Assembly (NCBI GenBank): GCA_934700615.1
Contig: CAKUXR010000030.1
Coordinates: 1 to 39,532 of the forward strand
Length of the DNA: 39,532 nt
Origin: an uncultured Bacteroidales bacterium
GTDB taxonomy: Bacteria; Bacteroidota; Bacteroidia; Bacteroidales; UBA932
Direction of reading: 5' to 3'
In this document: positions 32,976 through 39,532 of the stretch, one piece after another
How the letters are laid out: every line of letters begins with the position of its first letter
Numbering within the stretch: position 1 is the first letter of the stretch
The notes under the pieces: model-generated
Told to the model about the DNA's origin: nothing
The model's input: only the letters and a program-made list of their open reading frames with translations
Database searches by the model: none
Position numbers and translations under genes: made by a program

Positions 32976-33336
32976 GTCTTGGCGAGATTTCTCATCTAGC
33001 ATTACAACGCGATACCATAACTAAACACTACTAACTAACCATTATAATAACCAACCAATAATATTATTCACTTGACTTACCTATTTGCATTAATCGTGCC
33101 AAACTAGATCAGAATTGCAAAGTTTACCTTTAATTATTTGACATTTTCATGCAAAAGACCATCAAGCCTTATTGGCGTTTGTAAAGGTATAAAAGACGCA
33201 TAAACACCGGAAATTATTTCAGCAAAAGGATGAATTTTTTAAACGAAAAAGCCGAAACAAAACGTTTTTCCGACATGAAGTCCTACATTGAATTTTCAGG
33301 TGACTGATAGGATAAAATTTGATGATTAACGATACA

Positions 33337-34140
33337 TTAATCAATCTTTTCATATGTCATCCTTACATCACAAGCCATACCAATGATTTCCAGGACTGAT
33401 GCCGTATCTGCTGTCGGGAATGTCCCGGTAAGCCTCTTTCCGTCCACGCTTTCAGAAACATTGATCCTTATATGGTAGAAAGACTCCAGATCCTTTATTA
33501 CGTCATTTAGGGACGACTCCTCATAAACAAAACTCCCCGTCGCCCACGCCATCGGATTCAACACATCTCCGGACGTCATCTCCTGCAATCCGGTCTCAGG
33601 ACGATATGAAGCAGACATTCCTTTGGTCAGGGTCATACGGCCGAAACTGACTTTTCCGTCCAGGACATCCACACGGGTGAGCGAATCCGACTGGTCCACC
33701 TGGAAACGCGTCCCGAGGACAGTCACCGGCAGCCCCCGGGAAACGGATATGGTGAAAGGATGTGCCGAATCATGTGCAACATTGAAAAAAATCTTTCCGG
33801 ACATTTCCATATGCCTGATATTCTTGCGATTCTGAAGCCTCAGCTCCGAACCTGGAGCCAAGACGACTACGGATGAGTCCGGCAAGACATATCTGACGGT
33901 TTCGTCAGACGCGGTATATCCGTTCCATGAGTTCAGGCGGACATAATAGACTGAAATGACCGCGAACAGGGCAATTGCTGCGCACATTGACATTGACAAA
34001 ACCCATCTTCGCGCCCGGTAGGACGGACTGGCACCGGCATTGGCCTTTCCGATTCTTGCATTCAGGTCGGCACGCGATTTATTTATTTCGAACATTCCGT
34101 CACGATAATGTTTCATGACGAATTTGAGATTTCTATCCAT
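33337..34140 (-). CDS. FecR-family anti-sigma factor
   Basis: A 267-aa single-pass regulator. The N-terminal 45 residues are cytoplasmic and basic, the membrane helix lies at about 46-66 (WVLSMSMCAAIALFAVISVYYV), then a FecR domain (RYVLPDSSVVVLAPGSELRL..., GTRFQVD) and a DUF4974 domain (FVYEESSLNDVIKDLESFYHIRINV). It is the last gene of the second signalling operon, 3 bp after the DUF4249 gene. Its expected partners are the sigma and STN domains of the fusion gene at 35234, two genes upstream. Confidence 0.92.
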   Translation of the reverse strand: MDRNLKFVMKHYRDGMFEINKSRADLNARIGKANAGASPSYRARRWVLSMSMCAAIALFAVISVYYVRLNSWNGYTASDETVRYVLPDSSVVVLAPGSELRLQNRKNIRHMEMSGKIFFNVAHDSAHPFTISVSRGLPVTVLGTRFQVDQSDSLTRVDVLDGKVSFGRMTLTKGMSASYRPETGLQEMTSGDVLNPMAWATGSFVYEESSLNDVIKDLESFYHIRINVSESVDGKRLTGTFPTADTASVLEIIGMACDVRMTYEKID

Positions 34141-34143
34141 ATA

Positions 34144-35232
34144 CTAAAGATTGTGATAATGATTATAAACGTCCTCTATATAAGGCAGTTCCATTTCGAA
34201 GTCATTCACACTCAGAGCACCTACAAAGCCGTTGCCGCCGTTGACATTGTCAGGGTAAGGAATCCCCGGGATGAAGTCGCTCATGCCCTGCCATGAATTG
34301 TCGAACATGCAATCATTATAATAGGTGAACATGTCCTTGTTCATGGTATAGAGCCTGACCACAAGCGTACGTTTTTCACTGACTTTCGCGTTCTGCAGAA
34401 AAGCTATATCTGTAAAACTGAAGTAGTGGCGCAGGTCTTTCGCATAGAGAGTCAGAGTATAGTCCTTGTCCCGGAACGCATTGTCATTGAAAAGGTTATA
34501 CTCATTGGCATAGTAGTCCGTGTCATCAGGGTCATAGTCCCAATTGGCCCCGGCATGGGAACCGCTATAAAGAAGCGGCTCAGCCTTGTTGTCCAATTTG
34601 ACGCTGATCGTACCCTTTCGCAGGAATTGCGGCCCTACCGGGTCGAACTCGCCCGGATCCAGATAAACCCGCGAGATGCTGTATTTCACAAAAGCCTCGA
34701 TCCTATAGTAATTGTCTATGCCGGGGACATCGTTGACCCGCACCTTGATTCTTGTCAATGCCATTTTGCGGTCGCCGCCGGTTTTGATTATGGGAATGGT
34801 ATCCACAGAGACAATCTCGGCCGGTTCCGGCGCAATGCTTTCTGCCGAAGCCTGCATTCCGTCTGCGGTAACCTCCAGACGGACTTTGTCTCCGGCTCCG
34901 AATCTGGCCCGGAATGGTATCATCATGACTGCATCCGAATTGCTGCCATGAGAATTATGGGTCTCTCGCAAAGTGTCTGACAATGCCGCAAGTTCGTCAT
35001 TGACATAGAGTTTCAGCAACGCGTCCTTTACGCCTCGCACCTTGTTGTGGTAACTCGTCGTGACATACGCGACCTGCTCCGACGGGCCGGCATACAGTGC
35101 GGCATTCAATGAAAGTTCCCGCTCGGGTCCGGTCCTTCTGATTTCAATGTGTTTTTCACATGAAACCGTGCAAATCAGGAGAATGGCAGCAAACAACACT
35201 CTCCACTTATTTATGTTATACGAAACTTTCAT
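34144..35232 (-). CDS. DUF4249 outer-membrane lipoprotein
   Basis: A 362-aa lipoprotein with lipobox VSC (Cys25) after a hydrophobic signal. The mature part resembles DUF4249: an N-terminal immunoglobulin-like part (VRGVKDALLKLYVNDEL..., FRARFGAGDKVRLEVTADG) and a C-terminal beta-rich domain (NVNGGNGFVGALSVNDFEMELP). DUF4249 proteins accompany TonB-dependent receptors in Bacteroidota and are presumed accessory surface proteins; substrate unknown. It begins 1 bp after the receptor stop, so the two are coupled. Confidence 0.85.
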   Translation of the reverse strand: MKVSYNINKWRVLFAAILLICTVSCEKHIEIRRTGPERELSLNAALYAGPSEQVAYVTTSYHNKVRGVKDALLKLYVNDELAALSDTLRETHNSHGSNSDAVMMIPFRARFGAGDKVRLEVTADGMQASAESIAPEPAEIVSVDTIPIIKTGGDRKMALTRIKVRVNDVPGIDNYYRIEAFVKYSISRVYLDPGEFDPVGPQFLRKGTISVKLDNKAEPLLYSGSHAGANWDYDPDDTDYYANEYNLFNDNAFRDKDYTLTLYAKDLRHYFSFTDIAFLQNAKVSEKRTLVVRLYTMNKDMFTYYNDCMFDNSWQGMSDFIPGIPYPDNVNGGNGFVGALSVNDFEMELPYIEDVYNHYHNL

Positions 35233-35233
35233 A

Positions 35234-38200
35234 TTAGAAACGATAAGTGTAACTGACTGACGGCAAAATAGTTAAAAACGACAGCTTGGTTATATTTGCC
35301 GAATAGGAAGCCTTTCCGGCCTCATCCCTTGACCATATGTCATTGACATAAGTCCAGTCGGGATTCATGGCGCAATATGCATTATACAGCCCGACCGTCC
35401 AGACTCGCTCGCCCTTCTTTTTATGCTTGGTAAAATTGACGGAAAGGTCCAGGTGATGTGTCGGCGGAAGCTTGTAATTGTTCCTGCCGCTGACATAATG
35501 AAGATAGTGGAACTTTCCTTCCGGATCCACATATACGGTTTCACGTTCCGGCACGGTCATATAGTTGCCTGACATGAACACCCAGCTGGCGGCTGCGTCT
35601 ATCCTGTCATTGAACTTGCACATGGCCGCTATCCTGATGTTGTGCCGCCTGTCATTGGCAAACGGATACCACTTGCCGTTGTTTATCGCCTTGTCAGGGA
35701 AGCGTCTTTCTGATTTGGATAAGGTGTATGAGCATATTCCGGTGACTTTTCCGGAAGTTTTCTGCACGTAAACCTCTGCGCCATAAGCCCGTCCGACACC
35801 CGTGGCGACATTGTCCTCCCAATTCTCGGTAGTGGACAAGGCCAACTTTCCGTCTTTCGTCTCCAGGACATTGTCCAGCCTGCGCCAATAGACTTCGGCT
35901 GAAAACTCCCAGCCTTTCAGGCCTCCATAGGCAATACCAGCCGTGTAAATGTCTGATTTGACTGGAGGAATGTCAGCCGTCACGGGTACCCACAAGTCAG
36001 TCGGCAAACTGAGATTGCCTGAAACTAGCTGGTGGACATGCTGGGACATCCTCGAATACGCACCCCTCAACGATATGTCTTTTCCGGCATTGACCTTTAC
36101 CGACAGCCTCGGCTCCAGGTCTGGATAGCAGCGTCCGTCAACATTGAAAAGGCTGAAACGGAGGCCCGGGATAACATAGAGCCAATCCGAAATGGACATG
36201 TCATCTTCGATGTAGGCCGTCATCTCTTCGCCCCGGATTATCCTGCCGACGTTAGGAGCATAAGTCTCGCTTCTGTTTCCGTCAATGTTGTCGGTAGTTC
36301 TGGTATAGATGTCTTCCGGGGCGTATTTGTGATGAGCAAAGGCTCCGCCGAATTTGACCATATGACTTGAGGACGGGGTATAATCGAAGTCAATACCGAC
36401 ACTTATATCATTGATTTTCGACACATTGCTGAAATCTATAACCTTTCCTGACGTGGCATTGGCCCCTTCCTGAAATTCATTTACCCGGGATTTGGTTTTT
36501 ACGTTGTAACCGTTCACGGAGAGGCTCAGGTCGGAAAAGAGTTTCCCGTTGAACACGTGATTCCATCCGAGGGAAATGACGGTGTTGCCCCACCAGACTT
36601 TATAATCATGCTTCCTTTCAGTCCTGTCAATGTCATCCGGAGATGGCTTCTCGGAATAATCCTTCCTCATGAAGTCTTTACCCGAATAGGCATTGAAAAT
36701 GAGACGGTTATTGTCGCCGATCTTTCCTGACAGTTTCAGATTCAAGTCATAGAAGGCATAGTTTCCTCCGCTGCCTGCCCATTTGAGGATCCTGTCAAAG
36801 AACAGGGTGTGCATTCCTCGTGCGCTCACAGAGTAGGTGGCATTGCCTTTTTTGCCCATCGGCCCGTCAAGATGGAACTTGTCTGAAATCAGCCCGATGC
36901 CGATGCAGCCTGTAGTTTTGTTGGTGTTTCCGTCATTGGTCCTTATATCCACAATGCCTGATGCGCGTCCTCCATATCTGGCCGGGAACGACCCCTTATA
37001 TACCGATACTTTCTTGACCGCCTCCGGAGTGAATATCGAGAGCGCTCCGAACAGGTGTGATACATTATAGACCGGCACACCGTCCAGAAGGACCAGGTTC
37101 TCATCAGCGTTTCCTCCGCGGACATAGATTCCTGAAAAAAATGATGTCCCTGCCTGAATGCCCGGAAGCATTTGCAGTGTCTTGAAGACGTCAGGTTCGC
37201 CCAGGACGGACGGCGCAGTGCGGAGAAGCTTGTCCGGAACTTCCACGGAGCCGCTGTAAGTGGAGTAAAAACCGGCGTTTTTTCTTGCGGACACGACCGA
37301 ACCTTTCAATGTCAATGATGGTGTCAATGCTATATTGATGGTGGTGTCCCTGCTCAGGTCAATGGCCCTGGAAACCGACTCGCATCCGATATATGAGTAT
37401 TTGATTTCATGCGCTCCTTTAGGAAGTGAGAGTGAATAGAAACCGTAATTGTTAGTGACGGCGCCGCTTCTGCGGTCGGATACGATTTCGGCGGAGATCA
37501 ATGTCTCGCCTGTGACCACATCGGTAACGTATCCGCTGATCGTGTATGACTTCGGGACGGACTTCCGTACGTTATCATTGACAATCAATATGATAGAATG
37601 TGTCTTGTCCTGCACTTTCCATTTTATCGGCAAGTCTCCGAACAATTCTTGAAGGCAATCTTCCAGCAGCTTGCTGCCGAATTTTACCTGCTTCGTCTCG
37701 TTTTCGAGCAGGCGCTTTACGGATGATTCATAAACAAAGTTATATCCGAATCCGGATTCAATTGCTTTCATTGATGAAAGTACGGACTGTTCCTGCCCAT
37801 ATGAAATCAGCGGGAACAGCATCATCAGTAGGGTCAGAATCACCTGAATGACAGGCTTCGCTCTTCTCAATTCTTTCATTGCCAATGCCAGATGGTTTCT
37901 TACTGTCAATACTGATATGCTTAGTTCTTCAGCGATTTCCTTATATGATAGTCCATCTCTCTTATTCATTATCAATATTTTACGACGTTTCTCCGGAAGC
38001 CGGCCGATTATCGACCACAATGCTGCTTCGTCAAATGAGCGTTCTTGTGCGTCCCCGTCTGTAATGAGTCCGTCCGCATCCTCCGGCAAAAGTCTGTCCG
38101 GGGACACCTTCCTCAACCAATCTGTGCACCTGTTTCTGACTATCACGAATAGGACTGATTTCGCGGCAGCGCCGTTCATGTCATTGTCAATGACAACATA

Positions 38201-38335
38201 CTTTTCCCAAAAGACTACAAAACTGTCCTGCACTATGTCCTCCGATACAGATGCATCAGAGACATAATGCAAGGCATATAGACATAGAGGTCTGAAATAC
38301 AGATTGTATAATTTCTTGAATTCTCGCTCGGTCAT
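35234..38335 (-). CDS. ECF sigma factor fused in frame to a TonB-dependent receptor
   Basis: One uninterrupted 1033-codon frame. Residues 1-158 are an ECF sigma factor: region 2 (SEDIVQDSFVVFWEKY; LFVIVRNRCTDWLRK), region 4 with helix-turn-helix (130-157). Residues 153-180 (MKELRRAKPVIQVILTLLMM...SYG) form a perfect signal peptide with an internal ATG at 37879. Then come an STN-like domain (about 183-255), a carboxypeptidase-regulatory-like domain (about 265-345), a plug with GIYVRGGNADENLVLLDGVPVYN and FPARYGGRASGIVDIRT, and a barrel ending VSYTYRF. A TTG start at 38383 would overlap the upstream gene and adds unrelated residues. Either a true fusion, or two products from one frame (receptor from 37879, 881 aa). 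A lost stop codon or assembly error is the alternative. Confidence 0.85.
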   Translation of the reverse strand: MTEREFKKLYNLYFRPLCLYALHYVSDASVSEDIVQDSFVVFWEKYVVIDNDMNGAAAKSVLFVIVRNRCTDWLRKVSPDRLLPEDADGLITDGDAQERSFDEAALWSIIGRLPEKRRKILIMNKRDGLSYKEIAEELSISVLTVRNHLALAMKELRRAKPVIQVILTLLMMLFPLISYGQEQSVLSSMKAIESGFGYNFVYESSVKRLLENETKQVKFGSKLLEDCLQELFGDLPIKWKVQDKTHSIILIVNDNVRKSVPKSYTISGYVTDVVTGETLISAEIVSDRRSGAVTNNYGFYSLSLPKGAHEIKYSYIGCESVSRAIDLSRDTTINIALTPSLTLKGSVVSARKNAGFYSTYSGSVEVPDKLLRTAPSVLGEPDVFKTLQMLPGIQAGTSFFSGIYVRGGNADENLVLLDGVPVYNVSHLFGALSIFTPEAVKKVSVYKGSFPARYGGRASGIVDIRTNDGNTNKTTGCIGIGLISDKFHLDGPMGKKGNATYSVSARGMHTLFFDRILKWAGSGGNYAFYDLNLKLSGKIGDNNRLIFNAYSGKDFMRKDYSEKPSPDDIDRTERKHDYKVWWGNTVISLGWNHVFNGKLFSDLSLSVNGYNVKTKSRVNEFQEGANATSGKVIDFSNVSKINDISVGIDFDYTPSSSHMVKFGGAFAHHKYAPEDIYTRTTDNIDGNRSETYAPNVGRIIRGEEMTAYIEDDMSISDWLYVIPGLRFSLFNVDGRCYPDLEPRLSVKVNAGKDISLRGAYSRMSQHVHQLVSGNLSLPTDLWVPVTADIPPVKSDIYTAGIAYGGLKGWEFSAEVYWRRLDNVLETKDGKLALSTTENWEDNVATGVGRAYGAEVYVQKTSGKVTGICSYTLSKSERRFPDKAINNGKWYPFANDRRHNIRIAAMCKFNDRIDAAASWVFMSGNYMTVPERETVYVDPEGKFHYLHYVSGRNNYKLPPTHHLDLSVNFTKHKKKGERVWTVGLYNAYCAMNPDWTYVNDIWSRDEAGKASYSANITKLSFLTILPSVSYTYRF

Positions 38336-38349
38336 GTCCGGAAAGTATT

Positions 38350-38940
38350 TTATTCCCTCTCGAATATAAATGTAACCGGGCAAGTAACATAGTCTTTCCT
38401 CGCGAAATCGTAAAATGTTGCATTTACACGATAGCGCACCTGTCCGTCCTTAAATTGCACTTCCACTGATTCATAATGTGACAATGGATCGTTCGATGCC
38501 CTAAATTCAGCTGGAAGATAATAACTTACATTGTTATGGTTGTCAAATTCATACACAATTTCATCCTCCGCAAATCCGAGCTGAGCCCAACTTTCAGTTC
38601 CGTCTCCATCCTCAATGAATCCTCTCTGAACAGGAATTCTTATCAATGCTGTATTGACGTTCGAAAAAAAGGATGGGATACTGACCACTTTTGAACTTTC
38701 CAGATACGATGAGTTTTTGTCCAATGCTCTGAATTCAGCCATCATATCATCTGTTTTCACTCCATCTCCATCGAGGTCAATCTCAGAACAGACTTTACAT
38801 TCAAGTCCTTTAAACACGAAAGTCCCGTCATAATCTTTAATTCTTCTCTTGAATGGTTCAGCGTAATCAGTTCTATTACAGGAAACCACAGCCATTACAG
38901 CCGCAAGGATCATTGTCTGTCTCATTATCTGTCTCATCAT
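38350..38940 (-). CDS. Lipoprotein of unknown function, first gene of the signalling operon
   Basis: About 196 aa from ATG 38940 (38937 is equally possible). The frame opens at 38979, but that start lies upstream of the -7 box. The signal MRQTMILAAVMAVVSC has a lipobox Cys. The mature protein has an Asp-rich loop DLDGDGVKTDD resembling an EF-hand-type calcium site, a Cys pair (LECKVC) before it and a beta-rich C-terminus. I do not recognise a family. It ends 14 bp before the sigma-receptor gene, so it should be co-transcribed and may be exported with the receptor. Confidence 0.7.
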   Translation of the reverse strand: MMRQIMRQTMILAAVMAVVSCNRTDYAEPFKRRIKDYDGTFVFKGLECKVCSEIDLDGDGVKTDDMMAEFRALDKNSSYLESSKVVSIPSFFSNVNTALIRIPVQRGFIEDGDGTESWAQLGFAEDEIVYEFDNHNNVSYYLPAEFRASNDPLSHYESVEVQFKDGQVRYRVNATFYDFARKDYVTCPVTFIFERE

Positions 38941-38960
38941 CGGCTTCTGCCCACAGGCAG

Positions 38961-38968
38961 CAAAGTTA
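38961..38968 (-). promoter_or_regulatory. -7 promoter element of the second signalling operon
   Basis: TAACTTTG on -, a perfect TAnnTTTG, 20 bp before ATG 38940. The palindrome at 38976-39020 covers the spacer and -33 region. Confidence 0.6.
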
Positions 38969-38975
38969 TAAAAAC

Positions 38976-39020
38976 TCATACACTACGTTACTAATTTTTA
39001 TGTAATAACGCAGTGTATGA
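38976..39020. promoter_or_regulatory. 15-bp-arm palindrome over the operon promoter
   Basis: TCATACACTACGTTA (38976-38990) and TAACGCAGTGTATGA (39006-39020) pair with one mismatch around a 15-nt A/T-rich loop. It begins 7 bp upstream of the -7 box, where a regulator bound to it would block or recruit polymerase. A terminator for something to the right is less likely since no gene is seen there. Confidence 0.6.
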
Positions 39021-39292
39021 TGAAATGTACCAATGAAAATTTCAGAAATGTCGTTTGTCTTCTACGATACTGGCCATGTGGTGATGTCCGAGGCATGGTG
39101 GCGTGGACAAACACGAGAAAACGTATCTGCGGGGACGAGGAATCGGAGGAAAACCGAAGTGGTTTGGGATAATTTTGACGGAAACGGATTATAGAGAACG
39201 TTATATGGCGCGAAGAGCCCCAACAAACAGGACCCAGTTAGCATCTCGATTCTCCCTTCGCGATTCTGGTCAGGAGAAAGCCGAATTTGCTA

Positions 39293-39327
39293 TTTTGTTC
39301 CGTCTAAAACGTTTATTTGGGACAAAA
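39293..39327. repeat. Imperfect inverted repeat, copy 1
   Basis: Arms TTTTGTTCC and GGGACAAAA enclose the core CTAAAACGTTTATT. Repeated at 39344-39378 with a period of 51 bp. The open + frame across both copies (39103-39423) is not credible as a gene. The stretch 39021-39292 holds nothing I can identify. Confidence 0.5.
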
Positions 39328-39343
39328 CGCTTCCGCAAACACA

Positions 39344-39378
39344 TTTGGTGCGAACTAAAACGTTTATTCGGAACCAAA
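39344..39378. repeat. Imperfect inverted repeat, copy 2
   Basis: Arms TTTGGTGCG and CGGAACCAAA around the same core CTAAAACGTTTATT as copy 1. Both lie in the flank downstream of the group II intron. Confidence 0.5.
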
Positions 39379-39455
39379 TTATGTGGACAACATCAGTCAG
39401 GACCAGAAAAACTGTGTAAATAACAGGCCTTTTTGTCACCATTTCTTTCAAAATG

Positions 39456-39532
39456 ATCGAGTAGGAGGAAAACGAAGTAGTTTTCTTCCTACTTTCGTTT
39501 TCCGACCTCTCACACCACCGTACGTGCGGTTC
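39456..39532 (-). mobile_element. 3' end of a group II intron (part of domain V, domain VI), cut by window edge
   Basis: Read on - from the edge: the 3' half of domain V (GCACGTACGGTGGTG), then domain VI. In domain VI, GAGAGG pairs with CCTACTC leaving a bulged A (complement of 39462), seven nucleotides before the end, the expected branch-point; an upper stem GGAAAACGA/TCGTTTTCC with AGTAG/CTACT follows. The intron would end CGAT at 39456. The rest of the intron and any reverse transcriptase lie outside the window. Confidence 0.8.

Noticed and set aside
35234..38335. Treating the fusion as two genes joined by a sequencing frameshift
   Set aside because: Sigma and receptor are in the same frame and the sigma helix runs directly into the signal peptide, so no frame change is seen; a missing stop remains possible and is listed as a test.
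39103..39423. 106-codon + frame containing LKRLFGTK twice
   Set aside because: The repeated peptide comes from the tandem inverted repeats; no promoter, ribosome-binding site or family resemblance.
1..39532. CRISPR arrays, tRNA and rRNA genes, transposase genes
   Set aside because: I looked for regularly spaced repeats, cloverleaf-type segments, rRNA-like sequence and transposase motifs and found none; the only mobile-element signature is the intron end.

Overview
This 39.5 kb window looks like chromosome from a gut-type member of the Bacteroidales (Bacteroidota). The evidence is the recurring Bacteroidota promoter (TTTG around -33, then TAnnTTTG around -7), a SusC/SusD pair, FecR anti-sigma factors with ECF sigma factors, a fused DAHP synthase-chorismate mutase, and the gene order rplM-rpsI-rpsB-tsf. 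I cannot name the genus from sequence alone.

Layout. 1-9.8 kb is housekeeping: engB, prs, a small Cys-rich membrane protein and der on +; ispH, cmk and a DUF4783-like exported protein on -; then rlmH and a very large orphan sensor kinase on +. 9.8-10.85 kb has no credible gene and is packed with direct repeats, palindromes and a four-site inverted array. 10.9-13.7 kb is the - strand operon rplM-rpsI-(structured leader)-rpsB-tsf. 13.8-26.0 kb is a polysaccharide-utilisation-type locus read on -: ECF sigma, GH3 glycosidase, FecR, SusC (with STN domain), SusD, BACON/DUF5689 lipoprotein, EEP-fold lipoprotein. 26.0-32.8 kb is housekeeping again: dus, pfkA, lpxK, the DAHP synthase-chorismate mutase, pyrH-frr and a lone sdhC/frdC. 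33.3-39.0 kb is a second surface-signalling operon on -: lipoprotein, an ECF-sigma/TonB-receptor fusion, a DUF4249 lipoprotein, FecR. The right edge is the 3' end of a group II intron on -.

The two most striking observations are these. (1) At 35234-38335 one uninterrupted reading frame encodes a complete ECF sigma factor (regions 2 and 4), runs without a stop through a signal-peptide-like segment, and continues as an STN-containing TonB-dependent receptor. The sigma factor and the outer-membrane receptor that would normally activate it via FecR are encoded as one polypeptide; the partner FecR is the last gene of the same operon. (2) The 13.8-26.0 kb locus is bracketed by a 39-bp exact direct repeat (13753-13791 and 26021-26059). 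The repeat includes the last 14 bases of dus and supplies the -33 box of both the rplM promoter and the sigma promoter. This suggests a 12.2 kb cargo inserted precisely between dus and rplM.

Other points of note are a structured rpsB leader with cobalamin-riboswitch-like motifs, strong over-representation of the octamer TGTCAATG/CATTGACA (25 copies counted by eye, nearly absent from the 12 kb locus), a cytochrome b gene without its flavoprotein and iron-sulfur partners, and several palindromes sitting on promoters.
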